Assembly (NCBI GenBank): GCA_029582265.1
Contig: CM055821.1
Coordinates: 41,177,004 to 41,241,003 of the forward strand
Origin: Zoroaster sp. YZ-2022
Taxonomy: Eukaryota > Echinodermata > Asteroidea > Forcipulatida > Zoroasteridae
Direction of reading: 5' to 3'
DNA: 64,000 bases
Shown: positions 53,758 to 64,000 of the stretch, piece by piece
Layout of the letters: each line of letters begins with the position of its first letter
Numbering within the stretch: position 1 is the stretch's first letter
Notes under the pieces: model-generated
The model's input: only the letters and a program-made list of their open reading frames with translations
Told to the model about the DNA's origin: nothing
The model's database searches: none
Made by a program: the position numbers and the translations under genes

Positions 53758-55521
53758 TTCACAGTAGAATAAGAAAGACTCGCTTTGATAACAGGTCTTG
53801 GCTTTCCTCCTTAAAATTTGTGTCCTTTTCTGTTAACCTTACCGCCTGCTCCTTCAGATTATCACTGACTCTCCCGTTTGGTCTTTGCATGTCCATTCTA
53901 CTGTACTGTTGGCATGTACATGGGGTCATTGACACAAGCCCTTTGGGGTTCGGAATGATCCCGACTCCAAAATATTTTTGTTGTTTTGCCTAACTAATAT
54001 CAGGGGATTTAAGAGAATTCCCTACCTTTTCTGCCAAAGTAAGTTACAAAGTATATTAACTCTATTTCTTTCTCCTTCTTTTTCTTCGATGTTTACTTTT
54101 ATACAACAATTTTCTGTATCACTGATTTTTTTGTACTGGAATTTTTGTTCTAAGCGATTGTAACTAGAGATGGCCGGCTTGTATGTAGATTTCGAATAAT
54201 TTTAAATCGGAACATGTACCAGTACTGTACTTGACTGCGAAGTATTGCTTATACCACGGATCTTACTTCAAAAACAGGGGTTTTAACAACTAAAGTCTAC
54301 ACTATCGGTGTTCATATCGGGCAATTAGTGCTGCAACGATTACTCGGTTACTCGGTTAACCAACTCGGTTAATTTTTAGTTTGCTTATCCGAAAACTGAT
54401 GCTACCTATTTTTTGTGCAATATCGCAAAATCAGTCAACATCTCTTCAATCAATCCACAAAATTATATAGTGAATAACGTAAATTTAACATCTCATCTGT
54501 TTTTCCTACCTTTATTTTTCTGCCATCTTCAAATTTTTATGTTTTTAAAATTCGGTTCGGTTAACCGATTGCACGTATGTTTTGTTCGGTTACTCGGTAT
54601 ACTTTCAGCACTGTGTGGGCAACTGGTCTAATGATAAACACCATGGCAGATGGTGGAATAATTATACGAAAATGGCCTACGTGACTTTTTGTATATGTAC
54701 ATTGTCACAGAACAGACCGACTTAGATTCCCAATTCGACTGAAACTGGGGGGAAAATCGACGTTTTCAACTTTTCGAAATTAGCAGCGATCTCGATTTAT
54801 AGTGAAATTGATCGTGAAAAGTGAAGGCTGTGCCTCGTCCTTAACGAAATGCCACATGTCGTTTCCCACGATCATTTATTACTGTCGACTGGAGATGTAT
54901 TCCTTCAGTACTTCACCACTATAGATATAAGATTGTTATTAATATTTTGATTTCATGCTTGCAAACATTCACATCCACTTAATAAAACAATTCGAATTAA
55001 GTGAGATGCAATCGCAAAAAGGGTTACTGCGATTGGGAATAAATATATGCTTACTCATCATTTCGGCTTCCAACGACAAGACAACGGGTCGATCAGAGAC
55101 GCGCAACCAGGATGCATCGAACTTATTAATTAATTAACCTCAAATAACATTTCAGTGATGATAAGGTATTCATTTCGATTGATCAAACACTTCGATAATG
55201 AATACGAACAACCACCTGAGTGGTATGCGTGGGGGATACAGATTATATGACAGACAAAATGAACAGAACATTCGTCGTCTTCCAAAATGATGTCGGGCTT
55301 GATCGATTTGTAAGCCAGCTCAGTTCTTGTCCCTAACAGGTGCGTAGGCGAGCATTTGTCGAGGGAGGGGCGGCGGAATTTGTTTTTAAATAAAGTAGCC
55401 CCCGAAATAAAATTCGCCCTGAAACTATTTTGATTGAGGTCACAGAACACTCCACCCACTTTTAAGGGGGGAAATGGGGTCAAATATTTGGCTGTATACG
55501 GCAATTACGGCTATTAAACAA

Positions 55522-55572
<51 letters not shown>

Positions 55573-56094
55573 ACAAAAAACGTGCAAATACGTATTTTGT
55601 CTCCACGTTAGTCTGACTAGTGAAGAAGTTTCTTCAGAACAGATGGTCGGATTAATTTCATTTCATTCGTGAAGAAGTTTCTTCAGAACAGATAGCCGGA
55701 TTAATTTCATTTCATTTGATTGTGCGAGAATAGCAGGTGTAGCCTCCGTGTCTAATAAAACAGTTCTAGAGCCAGTACACTCTATGGGTAAAATGTCTGT
55801 AAATGCATGCATACTTTATTTATAGAATCAAGAGTTATGTTTAAAATCCCACCTGTTCATAGAGTGCATTTTGTCGTTAACGAGAAAATTGTGAAAATGC
55901 ACCTGAAAAAAAAAAAAGATGTTGAGTTGCCCTCCACCGACCGACCCAAAAGTGCTGAAATCTCGGGTCGGGTTTTTTTTTTCCCGTCATTCATAGCCCT
56001 ATTTATTAATGAAACTTACCAATTTTCTTTGTATAAAACATAATACGTTTGATTTGTGAAATTTTCCACTTTTTTTTACCGGTAAATTTACCGG
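53758..56094. other. Non-coding DNA with microsatellites
   Basis: No gene recognised. (CA)n at about 55525-55568. A tandem pair of about 55 bases (GTGAAGAAGTTTCTTCAGAA) at 55618-55718. Confidence 0.55.
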
Positions 56095-56310
56095 TACCCA
56101 AGACTCAATCTATATGTTTTCCAATCGAATGGCCCCCTCACATGTTTTCCACTGGCTTCGCGCACTGTTTTGTATGTCAACGATTGCGACTCAATCTACA
56201 CGTTTTCAAATCAAATGGCCCTCACACGTTGTGCACTGGCTCCCCGCACTGTACGTGTGTCAACGATTGCGACTCGATCTACACGTTTTCAAATCGAATG
56301 GCCACTCACA
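56095..56310. repeat. Tandem repeat of about 75-85 bases, three copies
   Basis: Units carry CGACTCAATCTACACGTTTT, CAAATCGAATGGCC and CGCACTGT. The parallel open frames here result from the repeat. Confidence 0.85.
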
Positions 56311-56626
56311 TGTTGCATGTTGAGCATTGCACGCAATATGGATGAATTTGCTGTGTCAATCACAGCGAAAAGTACAACAAAAATGCTTGGGATACTTTTA
56401 TTCTGAAGCAAAATTCCTTGCTGATAGGTATACAAATGAAAAACATGGTATGTGGTTTCAGTTCCAATGCATTTCAATCTTAAAATGACAGTCAAGGAGA
56501 AAAAAAAATAAATAAATAAAATAAATCCCGACCGACCGACCCCTTCAAATATTTTCACTGGAAAGCAACTCAACAAAAAATTTTTGGGGGCCTTATGTAC
56601 ACATAATATATATAACCTGTGATCAT

Positions 56627-56858
56627 TAAAGGGACAATATGTTGTCACGATCAACAGGGCATTGAATCGGAAAGCTAGTTTTAGATTATTAAAGTCAGTG
56701 ACTTAAAATATACACCACATGATAAGGCCATATTACAGTTGCATGCTGCCGCATAATGAGCCAGTAATTTTCAGTCAATGTGTTCATCTTAAACTAGGAC
56801 ATCGATTCCATGCCCTGTTGAAAGTCTGCGCATATATCGTGATGATATTGGCCCTTTT
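56627..56858. mobile_element. MITE, TTAA-end family
   Basis: It starts TTAAAGGGACAATATGTTGT and has GGGCATTGAATCGG and GATTCCATGCCCTG inside. It ends GATGATATTGGCCCTTTT. Confidence 0.83.
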
Positions 56859-56936
56859 TTAATGCTTTTCGAGATTACCAACGGATGGTTACAGGGGAAT
56901 CCACAACAGGCTGCTTTTGTCTATGTAGAAACTATA

Positions 56937-58703
56937 CAGTGCGTATCAAAAAAAAGGTAATCCGAATTCAGGGCGTTAATATTCCAAGGTTATTTAGTTT
57001 GACAATTTACATGTAGTGTACCAAAGAAGAGGAACTCCTCAGCTTTCCATTGATACCTGTATCGATCCATTGCTGTCACACATGGCCGAGTACATTGTTA
57101 TTGAAAATGGCAAATTCAAATCGCATTTTTGCAAGTTTGGGTAATCAGTTCAAGGCAGTCTGAAATGGACGCATCACTTGACTGCCTAGATGATTATGTA
57201 AGATTTTTAAGCTGGTGCGGTAATCGTCTGTTACGACATCCTTTTCTTCAAGTTGGGTATTTAAGAAGGGCCTGGGTTTAGGGACAGGTAGTTGGAAAGA
57301 TGGTACAACTAACGACTGAACAGCAAGTTTCGTGATTACAACATTTCACCAAACTCACAGTTTGCAGCAAACTCGCGATGCTTTCAGGAACGTTTCCCAG
57401 AACAGGAGCCCCAGCAGCCAAAACCATCTGGGCGAATGTTAGAAAATATCAAGAGTATGGCACTAGCCTCAACCGCAACAAGGGAATTTTGGCAGGAGGC
57501 GCACCGGGCGATCAGAAGGGAACATTGCAGCAGTAAGGCAGCAACTTTTGGAGCATCCTAGGGACACCAGCGCAAGGCGAAATGGGCTGAGATTGCCTTC
57601 GGCGACATTCAACAGAATCACGAGATTGGACCTCCACCAGCATCCATATCGGATTACATCCGACATCAACTTACGCCAGGAGATTTTGCTAGAAAGGCTG
57701 GCGTTTGCCAGATGGTTGATAGCCCGTACCGAGAGAGATGTCAATTTTCTGCGGAATCTCGTAATCGGCGACGAAGCTGCTTTCTCCATGAACGGCAAGG
57801 TCAATACGCCTAATGTTCTTGAATATGCACCAGCAAAGACACCCCAGAATTCAATGTTGAGGTTAACATGAGTCGACAAAAGTGGACTGTTTGGTTGGGA
57901 CTTTGTGGAAGTGGTCAGCTGATCGGACCGTTTTTCTTTCAAAGGAATGTCAATGGTAACATGTATCTGCAGATGCTCAATGATAACGTTTTACCGCAGC
58001 TGCAGGAACACTTTGAGCGACAGGTTCGTGGGGTCTTCAGACAACTCTGGTGGGCCCAAGATGGCGCCCCAGCACATCGCCTTATCGCTGTCCGAGATCG
58101 TCTGAGGGAACTCTTTGGCGAACGAGTCATCGCCGTCAACCATGAGGTGGAATGGCCAGCAAGATCACCTGACCTCACACCATGTGACTATTTCCTTTGG
58201 GGACATTTGAAGAACAAGGTGTTTGCAACTCCTCCCCGTGATCTTGATGAATTGCAGGGCCGTATTCGGAAATGAAGTGGATGCTTTACGCAATAATCCG
58301 GCTATGGTGAGACGAGCAGTGCAGGACATGCTCCGTCGCTGTCAGCTTTGTGTCGAAAGGAGGTGGACATGTTGAAGGTGTGGGTGCATAAAGGGCAATG
58401 TTAGAGAGATTCTTCTTGAATAATGTCCAGTCATTCCTAAAGAAAATCTGGTTTATCACATACTGACTTTCACTAATTATCCTGCCTTGCACTGATTACC
58501 CAAACTTGCAAAAATGCGATTTGAATTTGTCATTTTCAATAACAATGTACTCGGTCGTGTGTGACAGCAATGGGTCAATAAAGGTATCAATGGAAAGCTG
58601 AGGAGTTCCTCTTCTTTGGTACACTACATGTAAATTGTCAAACTAAATAACCTTGGCATATTAACCCCCTGAATTCGGATTACCTTTTTTTTGATACGCA
58701 CTG
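56937..58703 (+). mobile_element. Mariner-type transposon with long inverted repeats, inactive
   Basis: The terminal inverted repeats are about 212 bases long (56937-57148 and 58492-58703), starting CAGTGCGTATCAAAAAAAAG at each end. TA flanks both sides. The interior holds one broken transposase gene. The close match of the two repeats suggests moderate age. Confidence 0.95.
57300..58375 (+). pseudogene. Broken mariner-family transposase
   Basis: A Tc1/mariner-superfamily transposase reading frame is split by several frameshifts and at least one stop. An N-terminal DNA-binding part from the ATG at 57300 has an early stop and a shift. The middle frame (57548-57871) includes the first catalytic D in VIGDEAAF. 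A one-base loss near 57850 then shifts into the frame at 57868-58275, with WWAQDGAPAHR and ARSPDLTPCDYFLWG. Another shift near 58270 precedes the C-terminal tail. Taking the D in PCDYFLW as third, 41 residues separate it from the second D. The copy cannot make a full transposase. Confidence 0.9.
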
Positions 58704-58765
58704 TATACGCATGCATTATTAGCGACGTGTTTGAAAAAAATCAGAACATCTTGCCAAATTAAAAA

Positions 58766-59265
58766 NNNNNNNNNNNNNNNNNNNNNNNNNNNNNNNNNNN
58801 NNNNNNNNNNNNNNNNNNNNNNNNNNNNNNNNNNNNNNNNNNNNNNNNNNNNNNNNNNNNNNNNNNNNNNNNNNNNNNNNNNNNNNNNNNNNNNNNNNNN
58901 NNNNNNNNNNNNNNNNNNNNNNNNNNNNNNNNNNNNNNNNNNNNNNNNNNNNNNNNNNNNNNNNNNNNNNNNNNNNNNNNNNNNNNNNNNNNNNNNNNNN
59001 NNNNNNNNNNNNNNNNNNNNNNNNNNNNNNNNNNNNNNNNNNNNNNNNNNNNNNNNNNNNNNNNNNNNNNNNNNNNNNNNNNNNNNNNNNNNNNNNNNNN
59101 NNNNNNNNNNNNNNNNNNNNNNNNNNNNNNNNNNNNNNNNNNNNNNNNNNNNNNNNNNNNNNNNNNNNNNNNNNNNNNNNNNNNNNNNNNNNNNNNNNNN
59201 NNNNNNNNNNNNNNNNNNNNNNNNNNNNNNNNNNNNNNNNNNNNNNNNNNNNNNNNNNNNNNNNN
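58766..59265. other. Assembly gap (500 N)
   Basis: Exactly 500 unknown bases. It cuts the third copy of the 3.9-kb repeat. Confidence 0.99.
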
Positions 59266-60440
59266 GCTTTTGCACACGTCGCGCACACACAATGCATGAT
59301 CACATGGTGGGCTTTACACAATTAAAAGTGAATTTTTACACAACGCACGGCAATGCTTAAGTTCCTTGTGGTAAAAGTTACACGGGCAAGGTAAAGACTT
59401 GAATTAGTTACATAAATTATGTAAATAAAATTTAATACATTTAAATTACGTAATTTTTAACTTACACAGCAATTGTGTTCTTTATTTTCCCGAAATTTTA
59501 CCCTAAATTGTGTAATATTTTACAAAACATGTTTTACCCAGCTCACAAATACCTACACAGAGTCTCCTGAATGCAAAATTTTCAAAAATGTTCATTCCAT
59601 TTCTCTAGAATTGACACCAAACACCATGAAAATTAAGAGACCAGTGTTTGTTTGGGACAATGTAATAAGTCTGGTACCCATCACTATCGTGCTTTTATTC
59701 CCACAATGTTGTACGCTGAAGCTTGGGTACATGTACATGATTCACTGTATTCAATTTCTGGAAGACACACTTTGTTTACATGCGGCCGCCGCGCCTGTAA
59801 GCGATTCCAGTCACATTACTACAAACCAGAGAAGAAATTACACAAGCTGTGTAAAATCTTACCCTGTTTTAGATGTTCCCGGTGAACCTCCTAATAATTA
59901 AGTAAAACTTGACCAAACAGGCGTTGGGTAAAATGTTACCTAACAGTTGTATAACGTTTTACTGCGATATTATTAGGTAATCTTATTTACCTAACTTGTA
60001 GGTAAATGTTGGTTAGGTAAAATTTTACATACTTGTGAGGTATAAGACTAAATGGTTTACCTCTATTGTAGGTAAATTGTATAAAGTATTACTTTTAATG
60101 GGTATTTTGTTTTTCTTACATTATTGTTTGATAATATGTCTATGGGAGTTCTGTTTTGTACCTGGCCCAGTTACAAATGTAAGGATTCCTGGTTGAGGTA
60201 TTTGAAGGTTAAACAAATGTTGAGTTTTAAATAATTGTATTGGTGTTCTCCTTATATAGTTCAGGTTAAGCCTTAGTTGTTTTCCGAGAGAAAGGCGAAA
60301 CTATGTATCCGATTGACAGCGCATAATGGTCACGACACATGCATGCACATACTTGCACAATGACTTGTATGAAGCAGTCGTTTGCTGGGCGCATAATGCG
60401 TAACGTATGGTACATGACTGTGTCTGAACGAGTATACGCT
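59266..60440 (-). repeat. Inverted partial copy of the 3.9-kb repeat
   Basis: It is the reverse complement of about 40800-41930 of copy 1, with clear matches (AATGCATGATCACATGGTGG, ACGAGTATACGCT). It includes the segment present in copy 2 but lost from copy 1. The far side is hidden by the gap, and homology stops at 60440. Confidence 0.92.
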
Positions 60441-62223
60441 GTGTCACAGAGTGATATTAGTTCAAACGAATTTACTCTTTAAAAATTCATTTTGTATAAA
60501 CAAGACTTTAATTTGCGGGGACCAACATTTATGTGTTTGTCAGAGTAACAAACATTATTTTCCTTGTGGCCGCCGCGCCCAAGAAATTCTTTAAGACGGG
60601 CGAACCGTTCATTGCGTTGTAGATTGGTTTTGCTTTGTATAAATTTGAATACTGAATATGTATAAAGTAGCCCAGTGGATATTACAAAAGAAAGCATTGC
60701 TTATTAGATATGCATAGTGGCGATATTTCTGGGGTGTGAAAAAGGGATTGGAATGGTGGAGGGGATTCGTGTGGAAAAATTTCCGAGGAGAGGGCAGACG
60801 CCGGCCTCGACGGGTTCAATAAGAGTTTTCGTTTAAATTTCGGCCAAAGGAGAGGGCATTTTAAAGCCAGCCAGAGGCATGTGAAAAGCTAATGAGAGTT
60901 TTATCCTTGAAACCTGTGCGTTGAAATTGAACTGGTGACGAAGAGAGAAAACCAGGAGTCCACTAAATTCCTGTAAGTTTGTTATTATTTATGTATAAAT
61001 TTACTACGTTATTAGAGTGGGAACTGTGTTAACCCCAAATAATCTAACTTTGAGTGGTAATTAAAATGTAATATGGTGCAAGCATAGCCTAGAAAGATAT
61101 TCGTGGTTAATTTGCAGGGTTTTAGTTTGGGACTGAACCTTTCCCGACTGGACCGCAGCGGCGGACCCAGAGGCAGATACAGTGCTTGGGACTGAGGGTG
61201 ATGACCTGGCTGGACCGCAGCGGCGGACCGAAGTCGACCAACAAACGAGGAGAGACGACCAGTGGCGCCAAGCGGGGTTGGGGGGCTCGAGCCCCAAGGG
61301 CCCGCTGATGTTTTATTATTTTTTTAAAAGAAGGAGCCAGGAAAGAGAGCAAAATCTGAGCCCAAGTCTTGTCTACAGAGGAGTTCGGCAAGGAGTATAG
61401 GGCAGTGCTACAAGGGATGGGGACTCAGGAGACTCAAGCTCCCCTCCAAAAGTTTTCCATTTATTCCACTCACTATTATATTTTACGGCGTTGCGTATGC
61501 ATGTGCATGTAAGCTTGAAGGGCCACCAGTATATATAACAAGCATTTTTACACATTCCCCCCCCCCCCGCCATGGTGCACCTTGATCAGCGAGCAGCTTT
61601 ACTTAATTTTATTTTCATTTTCTGTTGTCCGTTTCTCTTGTTGAGGTCGTTGACTGTCGTTGAGGTTACTCGTAAAATTTAAACACGCCCGCATTATAAT
61701 CAACTCCTTTCCAGTTTGTACACAATGGCCCAGGATTGGGTTTTAATTTACAAAGATTATGTGACACTCTTTTAGCAAACACCGATTGGATAATATTGGG
61801 ATTTGGTTTTGCCGCCAAATTCGTGTTTGAAAAAATTTAGCTCCGCCCGGAATGATCACAAACTTTACGTCCACGCAATGAAAGTATTTAACTATAGAAA
61901 TCTTGCAGACGAAACAAGCTCAAGTTCTTTACATCAAGAGGAGGAAATTATATGGAAGGTAAAACCCTACGAGTCCGAATCATGCCATAATGTCTTCTTT
62001 TATGACTAGAAACCACCAGGAAACATTTAACATGTGCCGTAGGTTCACTGACGAGCACGACTAGGGACATGGCTGCAGCCGCGCCAGCGGTTATGGTTTG
62101 GGTCAGCCATGTCTCTCCCCATATTGGATTTCAAATAAAAATATTTTGAGCCCCCCCCCCCCAATCAAATCCTGGGTGCGCCACTGGTCCAGGGATAACC
62201 AGTTCAATGTTTGTAACCGTTCC
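60441..62223. other. Non-coding DNA, GC-richer in the middle
   Basis: No gene recognised. The 20-base word CTGGACCGCAGCGGCGGACC occurs twice, near 61147 and 61210. C-runs lie near 61558 and 62150. Confidence 0.5.
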
Positions 62224-63110
62224 TCATATGTCATAGTGCCTCGGTTGCTTCAAACACATTCTGCTGGCTCGTCTTTGAATTTTCTCCAATTTTGACCTGG
62301 CAGCAGAGGTGTAAGGGTTCCAGACAGGCAGCCCATATTCCAGGACTGGCAACACAAGGGACTGGGAGAGGGCTTTGGTTGAAGTTCCGCCTGCTATTTG
62401 CCAAATGAAACCTAATGTCCTATTGGCTTTAGAAATAACAGCATTGACATGATCATTCCAAGTCAAAGTGTCATTCAATGTTACTCCTAGATATTTGTAT
62501 GATGATGTGACGCAGAGTGGGGTCCCATGAAGGGTGTATTCAGGGAGCACTGCTGGTTTCTTGGCTCTTGATAATTATGTGCATGACTTTGGTCTTGTTG
62601 ATATTTAGCTGCATACCGTTGAAACCCACACTCCACTGACCAAGTTTAGTGAGATCAGATTGCAGGAAGTGTTCATCTTGAGAAGACTGGATGGGTTGAT
62701 AGATGAGTGTGTCATCAGCAAAAAGAAAAAACTTTGTATGGAGATTGTGAGAGATGTCGTTGATGAACAGATTAAAGAGTAGGGGTCCAAGAACGCTACC
62801 CTGAGGGACTCCCGATGAGACTGGTGCCCATTCAGAAAAACAACCGCGATACATAACACGTTGCTTTCGACCTAATAAAACGTCTTTGAGCCATGCCCAG
62901 GTTTGGCCACGAATGTTGTAATGACAGGCAAGTTTATCGGAGCAGGATGTGGTGCGGCATGACATCGAAGGCCTTACTAAAGTCTAAGAAAATTAAGTCA
63001 ATGCGAGGCGGGCGTGGTTTGTCGAGGATGCTGGTCCAGTCGTGGATGGCGTTGGTGAGTTACGTGACGCAGGACCTGCGCGCTCTGAAACCATGCTGCT
63101 GAGGGTTTCA
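62224..63110 (-). pseudogene. Non-LTR retrotransposon reverse transcriptase remnant
   Basis: On the minus strand the fragment reads DLIFLDFSKAFDVMPHH (motif A), then SGVPQGSVLGPLLFNLFIND and FLFADDTLIY (the catalytic ADD), then SYKYLGVTLNDTLTWNDHV and VLPVLEYGLPVWNPY. The order is that of the fingers, palm and thumb of LINE reverse transcriptases of the Jockey/CR1/RTE-like groups. A stop near 63055 and frameshifts near 62960 and 62550 break the frame, and no endonuclease part is visible. It is a dead 5'-truncated copy. Confidence 0.9.
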
Positions 63111-64000
63111 AGGCAAATATCAGGTAATTTACAAATTTAAACGTTGGAAAGGTTAGTATATGAATAATGATGACAGGTAATTTACACATTACATAAATTA
63201 CCATAGAGCAAGGACCAGATGGTATTACACAAATGTTCTATTCTTTCCGAAAAGATAATTTATTTGGGTAAACCGTGGGTGTACAACAGCAATTCTTTTG
63301 TGTCGAAAATGTTTTGCATCCTGATTGATAATTTTGACAAAGATTATTGTGTTTAAATGTAAAACACGATAACAAACAACAAGCTGTCGTCTGTATACCT
63401 AAGTTGTATATTGATACTGACAAATACTGACAATGAGCACCACTGAAGTGAGCTTTTATGGATTCTCATCTGCTGTATTTAGCAGCAACAGATGTTCGTG
63501 GACCCACATCCTTTTAAAATAAATTATGTTCGCATGTGGTAAGTTTTAGCGGCAGTTTTATTATTTCTTTTTGCGCCTTTCAACCTGTCATCGTCTCGGG
63601 AAGCAACCAAACACATACTGACGAACCTTGATCAGCTGGAGTAGTCAAAAACTGAAATGCTGTACCGAAACCTAGTTCTTTTACTTTTTTATCAACATAA
63701 TGAGCCATAATTTCATCATTAAAATACGCTTACATCTTGAAATTCATAGAAATAGTCTATATCATAAACCAGGAATTACCAAAAAGTCTCGAAAGGGAAT
63801 TCCCACACGAATTCAATCTGCGGCAATTGGACTTGTTTGTGGTGTTACCGAGGACCTCCCATTGTTCCCCTCTTTTGTCCCCTTCTTTTTATTGTTGGAC
63901 TATCGGTATGTTTAGGAATCTCCCATTTGATTTGTACACATTTTTTCAACCAATGACATTTGCAAACAATGACCGGCAACCGAGGACCCATTGTTTCCTT
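63111..64000. other. Non-coding DNA at the window end
   Basis: I see no gene or clear repeat. Confidence 0.5.

Noticed and set aside
62893..63102. Plus-strand ORF near the window end
   Set aside because: It lies opposite the reverse transcriptase remnant and is its shadow.

Overview
This is eukaryotic DNA, most likely from a marine invertebrate and possibly a deuterostome. The evidence is one intron-containing host gene, many short inverted-repeat transposons, a Penelope-like element, a non-LTR reverse transcriptase remnant, a mariner element, satellites and two 500-base assembly gaps (21525-22024 and 58766-59265). The species cannot be read from the sequence.

Positions 1 to about 14.7 kb hold most of one Polinton/Maverick (adintovirus-like) element, a virus-like large DNA transposon. 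Its left end lies outside the window. It carries protein-primed family B DNA polymerase, retrovirus-type integrase, packaging ATPase, double-jelly-roll major capsid protein, a likely single-jelly-roll minor capsid (penton) protein, and about eleven small or unrecognised genes, several with membrane segments. I saw no stop or frameshift in any of these frames, so the copy looks young or functional. Two upstream signals recur. One is TAATAA directly against the start codon of many genes. The other is a 30-base box lying 30-31 bases upstream of two small right-end genes. A tandem array with about 16 TAATTA cores lies between the ATPase and a small gene. No protease gene is visible; it may lie beyond the left edge.

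From about 14.7 to 27 kb the DNA is repeat-rich. It holds a Penelope-like fragment interrupted by a 1.1-kb TA-flanked inverted-repeat element, satellites, a tRNA-derived SINE cut by the first gap, and several MITE families.

The clearest host gene is on the minus strand at 27450-37198. Four coding exons join in phase into a histamine N-methyltransferase-like protein of about 310 residues. Its stop codon lies in the first unit of a 30-bp minisatellite. Intron 1, about 7.8 kb, is full of transposons, including one inserted into another.

From 37.2 to 64 kb no intact gene is evident. The main features are a 3.9-kb direct duplication (40102-43977 and 44384-48277), with a 25-bp-arm palindrome at its junction and a third, inverted partial copy at 59266-60440; palindromes near 42.9 and 48.6 kb; a TA-flanked 402-bp MITE at 51935; a dead mariner with apparent DD41D spacing at 56937-58703; and a degenerate non-LTR reverse transcriptase near 62.2-63.1 kb.
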